Of a stretch of DNA of 21,580 nt, positions 1-8,900 are shown piece by piece. The first letter of the stretch is position 1; each line of letters starts with the position of its first letter. Origin of the DNA: a virus; IMG/VR virus record IMGVR_UViG_3300009413_000105, positions 1 to 21,580 of that record. The stretch is one strand, 5' to 3'. Under the pieces are notes generated by a model. It searched no databases and was not told where the DNA came from. It worked only from the letters and a program-made list of their open reading frames with translations. The translations under genes and the position numbers were made by a program.

Positions 1-522
1 CAGGAGATCAACGGGCAGGTATGTGTTATAGATGAGATATATGAGCAGGGACTGATTACAAAGGAGATCATAGAGATAGCCCAGTCCCGTCCATGGTGGA
101 AGGATGTGCAGGGTGGAGTGATAGACATAGCAGGGTACCAGCATCAGGCAATGTCGGCACCTGCCGAGATATGGATGGAGGAAACAGGACTCTACCTGTC
201 AGGCCAGAAGATAAAAATTAATGACGGAACGGAACGCCTAAAGGGCTTTTTGAAGTCCGATCCTCAAACTAATGCCCCAAAATTGATTGTAAACCCAAAG
301 TGTGAGGGAATTTTGTCAGAATTTGGCGTAGTTCCCAACCCTTTTGACGGACAAACCCGTGCCTATAGATGGAAAGTGGACAGAGATGGTAATATAGTAG
401 GAGAACAGCCCGATGATAAGAACAATCATGGGATAAAAGCTGTAATATATGGGCTTGTAGACCGGTTTGGCTACGGTCATCTCGGTATTAACGGCTTTAT
501 AAAGGTCAAGAGGTGGAGTTAA
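1..522 (+). CDS. terL: Terminase large subunit, C-terminal nuclease part (5' truncated)
   Basis: The frame is open from the first base, so the gene begins upstream and only the last 173 residues are seen. This is the nuclease half of the DNA-packaging motor, which cuts concatemeric phage DNA at the portal; the ATPase half is missing. Visible support: a VIDEIYEQG segment like the acidic nuclease motif of terminases, a PKLIVNPKCEGILSEFG segment, and the closing NNHGIKAVIYGLVDRFG, which aligns with the usual NHxxDAxRY end motif. The Asp usual in that end motif is Lys here. A GTG at 106 would give a shorter frame but is internal. The stop is followed at once by the portal start, the usual terminase-portal order. 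The family call is firm; the active-site reading is less so. Confidence 0.85.
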   Translation, partial: QEINGQVCVIDEIYEQGLITKEIIEIAQSRPWWKDVQGGVIDIAGYQHQAMSAPAEIWMEETGLYLSGQKIKINDGTERLKGFLKSDPQTNAPKLIVNPKCEGILSEFGVVPNPFDGQTRAYRWKVDRDGNIVGEQPDDKNNHGIKAVIYGLVDRFGYGHLGINGFIKVKRWS

Positions 523-2391
523 TTGGCTAAACGTAAGGCAGAAGACATAATTGACATGGTTGACAGTCACTATGATGTGACAGAACCGCTCAGGACCAGG
601 ATGGATACAGACCATCAGCTATACAGGCTTGAGCCTTATGATGCAGGGGACGGATATCAGAGCTACACAAGTAATGAACCCCAGACCTATGCAGACAAGA
701 TAATCTCCTGGATGTCGGATGCAGACCTTGTAGTTCGTATTCCCCCAAGCGGCAACCCACGTAACACACGGGAGCTGAACAACGACAAGGAACGATTTAT
801 TATAGGTGCACTCAAGGCAGCAGATGAAAGACTGCACCGAAAGCTGCAGCCCGGACTTAAAAATCAGTTAGGCTGGTACATATCACTGCGTGGATGGTAT
901 GCAGGCAGGGCACTCCTTGTTAAGGATGCTGAGAGCAAGACACACATTGATATTACTCCCTGGGATCCGATGCACACCTACTGGGGTGTTGACGGAAACG
1001 GCCTTGCATGGGCCTGCTACAAGGTTAAAAAGACCCGTAAGGAGATAGAAGACCAGTATAATGTCAGGCTTGGCGAGGTCAGGCAGGACGATGACGGGAT
1101 AGATGTATATGATTTTTATGACCGGCAGGACAACTTTGTTGTTGTCCCTCACAGGTTTATCAAGAAAAGGACAAAGCACGGAAGCAGCGAAGTTCCCGTG
1201 TTCCTTGGCCCGGTAGGCTCAACACCACTGGTACAGTCACTTGAATGGTCATCGATAGAAGATACCGTTGAGGACTATGGTGAGTCGGTGTTCAAGTCAA
1301 CACGGGATATATATGACAACCACAACTTCATGATGTCGGTAATGCTTGAGATGACTGCACGAAGCAGAAAGCAGGGACTCAAGGTAACCAGCAGGGACGG
1401 AACAAAGGCACTCGATGAAGACCCCTACAAGGAGGGAACAGAGATATCCCTTGCACAGGGAGAGGATGTAAAGCCCCTTGGACTGATGGAGATGGCAAGA
1501 GAGTCGGGAGCATACATGGGACTGGTGGCAGGAGAGCTTCAGAGAGGCTCAATCCCCCACTCAGTCTACGGTGAACTGCAGTTCCAGCTCTCAGGATTTG
1601 CAATAAACACGCTAAGGCAGGGTGTCGAGTCGGTGCTTGCACCAAGAATACAGTCACTTGAAGCTGCCTATAAACAGATATGTAATTTACTGTGCGACCA
1701 GTATTCTTCAGGGGCTTTCTCAGCCATGGAGCTTTCCGGTCGTGACAACAACAGGATGTATTTTTCAGAAACAATTACCCCTGCCAAGGTAAAGGACGGT
1801 GGGGATGTGGAGATTTCCGTAGTAGCAAGGCTGCCACAGGACGATATGTCGAAATACTCGATGGCACAGATTGCACGGGAAGGTCCTACTCCTCTCATGC
1901 CGGACCTCTGGATCAGGGACAATGTACTTGGTGTGCAGGATGCAGACCAGGTCGAGGACTCAATCAAGGAACAGATAGCAGAAAAGACACTGCCTGAAGC
2001 AGGTGTTCTTTCGCTTTACCAGGCAGCACTCAAGCAGGGCAGAAATGATCTCGCAGAACTATATCTGGGAGAACTTGTATCGATGCTGTTTGCAAAAGCT
2101 AAACAGATGTCAGAAGCCATGGGCACAGCAGGTGGACCTCCTGGGCTTCCAATGGAAGGTTTACCGCCTGGTGCACCACCCCTTCCTCCGGGTATGGTGC
2201 CTCCCGGTGCTCCTCCGGGATTACCGCCCATGCCACCACCGGGGGTTATGCCTCCAGCTATGGCAGGGGTACCGCCCCCGGTTCCAACTCCACAGGGAGG
2301 GCCAGTAGTCCCACCGGGGCAGCCAAGGCCGGGGGGACAGGGAGAAGAAGAAAGACTTAGACGTATGGGACTTGCAGGACCAAGAGGTTAA
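523..2391 (+). CDS. Portal protein with Pro/Gly-rich C-terminal tail
   Basis: 622 residues, starting with TTG directly after the terminase stop; GGTGGAG lies just upstream as ribosome binding site. Portal proteins form the twelve-fold ring at one capsid vertex through which DNA enters and leaves, and dock the terminase and the neck. The N-terminal part (YTSNEPQTYADKIISWMSDA, about residues 47-66) and the mixed alpha/beta body match portals I recall from marine phages, and the position after terminase agrees. Residues about 537-617 are odd: low-complexity sequence rich in PPG, GAPP and PPGLP units, probably disordered, with no counterpart in typical portals. Lys is mostly AAG. Family assignment rests on position plus general likeness, not on a single diagnostic motif. 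Confidence 0.78.
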   Translation: MAKRKAEDIIDMVDSHYDVTEPLRTRMDTDHQLYRLEPYDAGDGYQSYTSNEPQTYADKIISWMSDADLVVRIPPSGNPRNTRELNNDKERFIIGALKAADERLHRKLQPGLKNQLGWYISLRGWYAGRALLVKDAESKTHIDITPWDPMHTYWGVDGNGLAWACYKVKKTRKEIEDQYNVRLGEVRQDDDGIDVYDFYDRQDNFVVVPHRFIKKRTKHGSSEVPVFLGPVGSTPLVQSLEWSSIEDTVEDYGESVFKSTRDIYDNHNFMMSVMLEMTARSRKQGLKVTSRDGTKALDEDPYKEGTEISLAQGEDVKPLGLMEMARESGAYMGLVAGELQRGSIPHSVYGELQFQLSGFAINTLRQGVESVLAPRIQSLEAAYKQICNLLCDQYSSGAFSAMELSGRDNNRMYFSETITPAKVKDGGDVEISVVARLPQDDMSKYSMAQIAREGPTPLMPDLWIRDNVLGVQDADQVEDSIKEQIAEKTLPEAGVLSLYQAALKQGRNDLAELYLGELVSMLFAKAKQMSEAMGTAGGPPGLPMEGLPPGAPPLPPGMVPPGAPPGLPPMPPPGVMPPAMAGVPPPVPTPQGGPVVPPGQPRPGGQGEEERLRRMGLAGPRG

Positions 2392-2394
2392 AGC

Positions 2395-2922
2395 ATGGCA
2401 TCATTCAATCTTGATAAAATATTAAAAAGTTTCGGTAACCTTCCTGAGATAGTACTTACTCAGAATGATGTAGTGGGATACCTTGCATCAGAGATGGGTA
2501 CGGGAAACAAGTCTGCAAACAATGTAGACCCTAAACTCGTTGAGCTTGCAAAGCAGGCAGAGATGGGTCAGCTTCCCCCGGCTCCGAGAGAAGTACCCAG
2601 ATCATATGAAGAACTACTTATGAGGGGAGCACCTCCGTCAGAGGCACTGCGTATAACTAACAGTGAACTTGCACCGACAGAATATCTCAGACAGAAGAAA
2701 ACTGAACTTGAGCAGGTAACAGGCTCAAGGTCAAACAGGACAAAAGAAGCTGCCTCATCTCTTATGAGTCAGCATCCTGATCTTGCTTTTATAGCTGATG
2801 AATCAGATCCCAGGTACCAGATATGGGCAGACAGGAACAATATTACTGTTGGAGAACTCATACAGGGAGTTAAGAGTATGCAGATTTCTGAACAGGAGAT
2901 GGGAGAAGAGCCACTAGTATGA
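2395..2922 (+). CDS. Hypothetical structural-block protein, 175 residues
   Basis: I do not recognise this protein. It is soluble and largely helical by composition, with no membrane segment or signal peptide. The middle holds a Pro-rich stretch (QLPPAPREVPRSYEE, around residues 59-73) and a charged helix-prone part follows. It starts three bases after the portal stop with a weak AGAGG upstream. Its end overlaps the next gene by four bases (ATGA), so the two are probably translated together. Sitting between portal and a set of probable virion proteins, it may be a small head-assembly factor, but the sequence does not show that. Lys codon use is intermediate between the portal and the downstream block. 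Confidence 0.7.
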   Translation: MASFNLDKILKSFGNLPEIVLTQNDVVGYLASEMGTGNKSANNVDPKLVELAKQAEMGQLPPAPREVPRSYEELLMRGAPPSEALRITNSELAPTEYLRQKKTELEQVTGSRSNRTKEAASSLMSQHPDLAFIADESDPRYQIWADRNNITVGELIQGVKSMQISEQEMGEEPLV

Positions 2923-4814
2923 CAACTCAAAGCTATCTTGATCAGGAAAATATATTCGGAACACCCGGTGAAGCTTCTACAGCAGCTCCTGGATTTATAA
3001 CATTTGCAGAAGCAGGAGATAAACCTTCAGACCGTGGGTGGTCCAGGTACTACGATAGTCCAGAAGGTATTAAACTCATAGAAGCAGGCTGGAAAAAATA
3101 TCCTGGGGAGTATAAGCCACCAGCTCCTGATTCTAGTTATATGCAAAATATCGATAAAGCAAGGCAACAGCTCACACAGGAAAAGATAGCTGCTAGAGAA
3201 ACATACCAGGCTGATCAGGACTTAGATACTATCATGGGAGCTGCCCAGCCAGAAGAAGGTATAGATCCGGTTCTTAAAGCAATACATCATAAATATAGCT
3301 CAGGAGATATAACCTCTTCTGAGGCAGCAGGTGACATAATAGACCATATTGGGACAGACAATGTCACATCCAACGAGTTACAAAATATAATTGCTGATAC
3401 TATCAGTGGAAAATTATTCGTTACAGATAATGTTTTTAAAAAAACAGGAGATACCAGCTATTTCACGCAAACTGATAAATCTAAAGATCTCGCACAAAAG
3501 ATTGGCGTTCAGGATGGAAGTTCATTTGGCAGGACAGCTCAGGACCTAGCTAATCTTGTAAATCCTGATTGGGCAAAAACTGCTGTGGGGACTACTGTTT
3601 CAGGAGATGAACTGGAGCTGATGAGGCTTGATCCGAAAACCCAGTATTATTTTATAGCCCAGAGAAATGTGGGTAATGCAGTAGAAAGACCGGGAGTACA
3701 GCAGAGACTATCCAGTTCCTATTCATCTGTACTCGGCAGATATATTTTACAGGTCATGATGGGGCCACAGATTTCAGAGAACATATGGGCTGAGAGAGAG
3801 TATGTAGAGCCATGGCACAAGTTCGTAGGAAGAGGATTCAGGGAATCGGCTGATGACTTCTACAGTCCTGAAGTTATGGACATGAGCTGGGCTAATCTTG
3901 TAAATGCATCCGAGACTGCATTCCAGACTAAAGAATCAGGATGGGTACAGAATAACAAGAGGCAATACTGGTTTGAGACGGTTGCAAAGGAAAGGGATTA
4001 CCAGGAAGCAGCAGCAAGAGCCAAGGCAGGTATACGTGGTGTAGGTATATATGGAGGTCTCAGGGAAAAAGGATTCCAGAGACTGATGAAGCGATATGAT
4101 TATGAGATGACTTTTGCATCACCGGGAGAAATGGTTGGTCTTGCTAAATGGCTGTCACGAATAGAAGGAAGTCCGTGGGATACAAAGGTATCATCAACTA
4201 AACAGGATATTCCTGTTACATATAATAAAAATCCAATCACAGATATAACTGGTAAAAAGACTCCTGTTGTAACGACTCCTGTCGTAAAGACCGATCCTTT
4301 CCCTAAACCTACTGAAGGTTTAAATCAAGAACAGATAAAAACTAGAGATAAAATAACAAAAGCAAAAGAGGAAGCTACTATCCAAGGAGCACTAAATAGT
4401 GCAGGTAGTGGCGATATTATATACGATCAAATAAAGAACGATAAGGCATCGGCTGATCTTGCTAAAGAGGTTACTAATTCTAATATTTCTATGGGAGCTA
4501 CAAATTTCCTAGGTCCGAATGCACGCACAAATATAAATCCTAATGTAGTAGCAGCCCGAATGTCAGAATATACCCCATGGGAACCACCACCATCAGGGCC
4601 ATCCGACCCTCTTGCAGGATATCCCCCTCATTTAGGTGCAATGATGCAATTGCTAATGAGAGGTCATAGAGGTCCACCACCTCCTCCTTCATGGTCTTCT
4701 GATCCATTGGCACGAACAGTTATAGGTGATACGGGTATGACAGGAATAGTTGATCCGTACACTAGACAACATACAGCAGTTACACCACCTGACTGGCAGG
4801 GGATGATAGGATAA
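2919..4814 (+). CDS. Hypothetical protein, 631 residues, probable virion component
   Basis: No family recognised. The start overlaps the previous stop (ATGA). The first 360 residues look like a mixed helical domain. Residues 377-396 read IYGGLREKGFQRLMKRYDYE, a motif seen again in the next gene as IYGGLRQRGMDRAQQDYLSG. Around residues 430-460 the chain becomes Thr/Pro/Val rich (repeated TPVV), then a charged linker, and the last 90 residues are rich in Pro and Gly (PPPPPSW). Such loose C-terminal tails suit a protein that threads into or lines a capsid. Lys is mostly AAA and the gene looks more AT-rich than the portal, like the genes after it. It is likely part of one functional set with the four genes downstream; the role is unknown. 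Confidence 0.7.
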   Translation: MTTQSYLDQENIFGTPGEASTAAPGFITFAEAGDKPSDRGWSRYYDSPEGIKLIEAGWKKYPGEYKPPAPDSSYMQNIDKARQQLTQEKIAARETYQADQDLDTIMGAAQPEEGIDPVLKAIHHKYSSGDITSSEAAGDIIDHIGTDNVTSNELQNIIADTISGKLFVTDNVFKKTGDTSYFTQTDKSKDLAQKIGVQDGSSFGRTAQDLANLVNPDWAKTAVGTTVSGDELELMRLDPKTQYYFIAQRNVGNAVERPGVQQRLSSSYSSVLGRYILQVMMGPQISENIWAEREYVEPWHKFVGRGFRESADDFYSPEVMDMSWANLVNASETAFQTKESGWVQNNKRQYWFETVAKERDYQEAAARAKAGIRGVGIYGGLREKGFQRLMKRYDYEMTFASPGEMVGLAKWLSRIEGSPWDTKVSSTKQDIPVTYNKNPITDITGKKTPVVTTPVVKTDPFPKPTEGLNQEQIKTRDKITKAKEEATIQGALNSAGSGDIIYDQIKNDKASADLAKEVTNSNISMGATNFLGPNARTNINPNVVAARMSEYTPWEPPPSGPSDPLAGYPPHLGAMMQLLMRGHRGPPPPPSWSSDPLARTVIGDTGMTGIVDPYTRQHTAVTPPDWQGMIG

Positions 4815-4859
4815 TTTTTATAAATCTGTTAAACTAATTCAAAATTCAAGGAGATTATT

Positions 4860-5564
4860 ATGGCACTAGTATGGGACCCGACAACTTTTTCGTATGTAGA
4901 TGATGGAACTGTAGGTCCAGCAACTGCTGGAATGACGGGTGCCCAGGGAGTTCTTGCAGGTAACATAGTTCCTCAGCTTGGTGCTGCACAGCAGTACGGG
5001 CTTGCAATGAGGGATATTGCTCCTCGTTATGCAGATAATCCATGGGCAAGGCAGGCTATATCAAGAGCACAGCAACCTTTGCTCGGACAATATTTAATGG
5101 GATATAACCCTGATGCAACAGGTACGCAACAATCTTTTGCACAGTGGTTAAGAGGTCCAGAAGCTAGTTATGGTGCAGGTGCAGCTCCGGGAAGATTTGG
5201 TCTGATGGGTCAACCATTAGATGCAGAAAGAACTCAAAACTGGGCAGACATGATGGGTGTTGCAAGGAGTATGGGGATTAATGCTACTCCTTGGGCAGGT
5301 GCCGGAGGAACATATGATCGTTGGGCCGACATGCTACAGGATGCTGATAATGTCAGGGCACTTACCCAGATGGCTACCTATGACCCAAGAGCAGGAAGTA
5401 TATATGGTGGCTTAAGGCAGAGAGGCATGGACAGGGCACAGCAAGACTATCTTTCAGGAAGCCCAGGTGCAACAGGTGCTGACTGGCTAGGATATATTAC
5501 AAGAGAAAGACCAGATTTAGTGAGTGAGCCTTTTAGGACTCCAGTTACTCCACCAGCCCAGTAA
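4860..5564 (+). CDS. Hypothetical protein with two copies of a RAQQxYL repeat
   Basis: 234 residues, with a good AAGGAG eight bases before the ATG. Unrecognised family. It contains two related segments: residues about 66-98 (AISRAQQPLLGQYLMGYNPD, then SFAQWL) and about 181-213 (IYGGLRQRGMDRAQQDYLSG, then GADWLGYI). Both place RAQQ and a YL pair before a Gly-rich turn and an aromatic/Leu pair. The second also matches the IYGGLR motif of the preceding 631-residue protein. The rest is rich in Gly, Ala, Trp, Gln and Met, with few charges, as in proteins that pack together. The repeat suggests a module that binds a repeated partner or a neighbouring protein of the same set. It is preceded by a 45-base gap, the largest break since the portal. 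Confidence 0.7.
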   Translation: MALVWDPTTFSYVDDGTVGPATAGMTGAQGVLAGNIVPQLGAAQQYGLAMRDIAPRYADNPWARQAISRAQQPLLGQYLMGYNPDATGTQQSFAQWLRGPEASYGAGAAPGRFGLMGQPLDAERTQNWADMMGVARSMGINATPWAGAGGTYDRWADMLQDADNVRALTQMATYDPRAGSIYGGLRQRGMDRAQQDYLSGSPGATGADWLGYITRERPDLVSEPFRTPVTPPAQ

Positions 5565-5576
5565 GGGATATTAGAT

Positions 5577-5924
5577 ATGCCTGAAGAAAATCTTTGGACA
5601 GATTATATATTACAGGAATCTCCTGAAGCAGCATATTACAGTGCTGCTCCATTTGGGAGTGGTGCTAGTGCTGGCTCACCATGGGGCGGTGGATACTCTC
5701 CAATGTCCCAACAGTACTGGTCAGGTCAGTTCGGCAATGTAAGGAACCAGTACCTAGGCCAGGTAGGAAGATCATTAAGAGCAGGACAGGAACCTTCTAT
5801 GTCCTTTACTGATTACCTTGAACAGTATCCGTGGACACAGAGGTATACTGCCCTTGGACCATCAATGAGGCCGGGTGGTAGGAGTTCATCAAGGTTTGCT
5901 CCGTCTGCCCGTTATATGTACTAA
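5577..5924 (+). CDS. Small Gly/Ser/Tyr-rich protein with QYL...SFTDYL motif
   Basis: 115 residues; no known family. Residues 56-81 (RNQYLGQVGRSLRAGQ, then SFTDYL) repeat the pattern seen in the previous gene: QYL, a Gly-containing loop, then SF plus an aromatic/Leu pair. The C-terminus is basic and Tyr-rich, ending RYMY. The N-terminus is acidic and then low complexity (Gly, Ser, Ala). The stop shares one base with the start of the next gene (TAATG), a sign of coupled translation with the 1501-residue protein. A chaperone or packing partner for that large protein is a reasonable guess from the coupling, but nothing in the sequence proves it. Confidence 0.68.
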   Translation: MPEENLWTDYILQESPEAAYYSAAPFGSGASAGSPWGGGYSPMSQQYWSGQFGNVRNQYLGQVGRSLRAGQEPSMSFTDYLEQYPWTQRYTALGPSMRPGGRSSSRFAPSARYMY

Positions 5925-8900
5925 TGCCTGATCCGAATGAAGAAAGATTAAAAAAGCTAAAAGAAGCATGGAACAGGACATTAATAAGATTTCCTGAACT
6001 CAAGCAGTATGGTGATAGTCCGTGGGGAGAGTCTGGTACTATCCCTACAAATATAGTCTCGCATGTCCGCAGGCTATCCGAAACACCTACGCCTACCCCA
6101 GATCAAGTACCTGCTCCTGTACCACAACAGCAACCTGATACTACTCGTAGAGATGGCTTGGCAGGTAAGGCTCAGTCAGCCTGGCAGACAATGAGGGGCT
6201 GGACCAAACCAGAACAAGAATATGATCCCACTGTAAAAACTGAACTACCTAAACCTGTTGACTGGGGTCAGAGGTTTGAAACTCTTGGAGAGGGCTTTAG
6301 GAAGTTTGCAGGGATAGCATCTCCAGTAATTGGACCTGCTACTACAGAGCTTGTAAGAGGATCGCAGGCTGAACCTGAGCCTAGAGGACCTGATGAACTT
6401 AAAGCTCTATATTTAGCACGTAGATTATTAGAACCTACGGGTCTTCCAGAAATGTTTCAGGTTAGTGATGAGGTTAGAGGACCTGCTACAGGATGGTTTG
6501 CAGCTCATGGTCTTGAGGGACCTGGAAGTGAAGCAGTAAAAGCCAGAGCTAAAGAGCTTAGAGATCAGGGTATCGGACCCTTTATGGCTTATGATCAGGC
6601 GTTGAGAGAAACTCGTAAACTGGGAGAAATAAGTGGATTACAGTCAACAGTTGCTGATGTAGCTACATCTCCAGAAGAGTTAATACCCGGTATTGGTTTT
6701 GCAGGTGGAGTAACAAAAGCATTAGCTAAACCAGCACTGGCTGCTACTAAACAGGTAACTAAACAGGTAGCTAAACAGTTACCTGAGCAAGCAAAGAAAA
6801 CCGGACCTTTTAGGGGAGATATTGATCAGATAAAAAGTGATATAACTACCAATTCTCCTGACCTTGAAGATATCAGGGGACAAAAAAATGCTAAATCTCT
6901 TCTAGCTGCAAAAGAAAAAGAGATTCATGACAGGGTAGAAACTATTTTCATGGATAGGTTTGATCCTAAAACCAGGGCAGTGAAAGAACTTGCTGAAGAA
7001 GATGCTGCTTATATTAATTATCACCTTGGTAAAGATTTACCTCTCAGTCCGTTTAAACCTGAGCCGTTACCTAAAGTCGATGTTCCAGAAATACCTGTTT
7101 TTACTGGCAGGTTTGCTCAACCTCCTCCAGTGGTCAGGTACAAAGAAGATATCGATGATATAAGAAACATCTGGGAAGATGTATCTGTCAAAGACCCGGA
7201 ATTATTGAGTGAACAAAAGTTCTTTAATGAGCAGTCTGTTGATGATTTGCTTGGTGCAGTTACAACTACTCCTGGTAGAGTTGGAAATATTTTAGCCGGG
7301 CTTCCGGGGGCAGGAAGAATATTTGGTCGTACTGTTGTTTCAGGGCGTACAAAAGATATTAAGTTCGGGTTTAAGCCTGTAGACAGAAGTGAGATAGCAA
7401 GAACAGCAGATATAGAAGGAGTTGGCTACAGGCTCTTCCAGGCTTTACAAGACGGAAAATCCTCCGGGCGGTTAGCCAGATTTGGTGAGGATATATTTGA
7501 TATTGATGAAACAGGTATGCTTAGTCTGACAGATGGCAGTGCAAAGATGTTTGATGAAGTTATGGAAAATCCTGGGGAGTATATCAATCGTATTACTCCT
7601 AGGGAGTATCAGTGGATTAAAGATGCACATCAACTTACAAAACAGCTTGCAGAAAACTATCAGGCAGTATCTGGAAAGAAGCTGATAGTAGATAAGGCTA
7701 ATAGAGAATATTACTGGCCTAGATTCACAATTAAGGATGACAAGTTAAATTTTGCAAAGCCAAGTGGAGAAAAAATTGGTGCTAAACAGACCCCGGAATA
7801 TAACAGGCTTTTTACAAATATAGAAGAAGGAATTGAAAAGGGGGTTAATTACAACACTAGCCCACAGGCAATTCTTTCTCTTTATTCTGGTGCACTCGAC
7901 AAGATGATAAGAGACCAGATATTTATAAAAAGATGGATTAAAAAGGGTATCGGTAAAGACCCTACAGAAGTAAAAGGCAGACCATTCATTCCTGAATGGC
8001 AGCAGAAGAGAGGGCTGGATGAACAGATTGTATTAGAGCCAGAAGCTATTAAAGAACTTTCCGGTCCACTTGGTATGCCCAAGGGTTTCCTTAGACCTGT
8101 TGAGATGGTTGCAGCAGTTCCCAAGTTTATAGTTACTGGTCTATTTGATACCGGGCAGTTCATGATACAGGGATTAACACTTCTTGCAACAAGTCCTACC
8201 AGGTGGGCACAGGCAACGAAAGGGGCTGTAGGAGAAATATTTAAGCCCGATAATTATAATAAGATGCTTAACTCTCCTAAGTATAAAAAAATTCTGAATG
8301 ATGCATCGAGTCATGGAATGGATGTTAATGCACTAGTTGAATATCTTGATGCTATAGCAAAGCCGGGACCATTTCAAAGAGGATTATCTAAGATACCTGT
8401 GGTAAGAACTTTAGCAGAAAGATTCCAGAAAGGGTTCCAGGCTTACATGGGTTTAGGCAGGCTACATATGTATGAGGCCATGTCTGATTTCATAAAGGCT
8501 GGCAAAACAGGTATAAATCCTAAAACAGGACTTCAATATACTACTAAAGAGATAGACGATCAGCTTTTTCAGGCTGCCAGGCAGGCAGACTCATTACTTG
8601 GAGGCACGAACACAAAGGCTCTTGGCATATCTGCTACACAGAGACAGGTAGAGAATGGTATTTTATTCTTTGCTCCCAGGTACACTCGTGCAGTATACGG
8701 AGTAGTAGGACATGCACTTGGTACTGGTATGACAGCAGACTTTACACGAAGAACTCTTGGCAAGATGGCATTTGGTGCAATACTAATAGTTGCAGGACTG
8801 AATGGTCTTTCCGGGACAGCCAGAGGTAAATCAAGAACACAGATAGCTCAAGATATAGAGGACTCTTTAAATCCCAGGAAGGGTGCTAAATTCCTTTCTG

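Noticed and set aside
316-615. Minus-strand open frames across the window, up to about 220 residues.
   Set aside because: They lie antisense to well-supported genes, lack ribosome sites, and have the odd composition of shadow frames.
2003-2308. A second + strand frame inside the portal 3' end.
   Set aside because: It is an alternate-frame reading of the Pro/Gly-rich portal tail, with no plausible start signal and unnatural composition.
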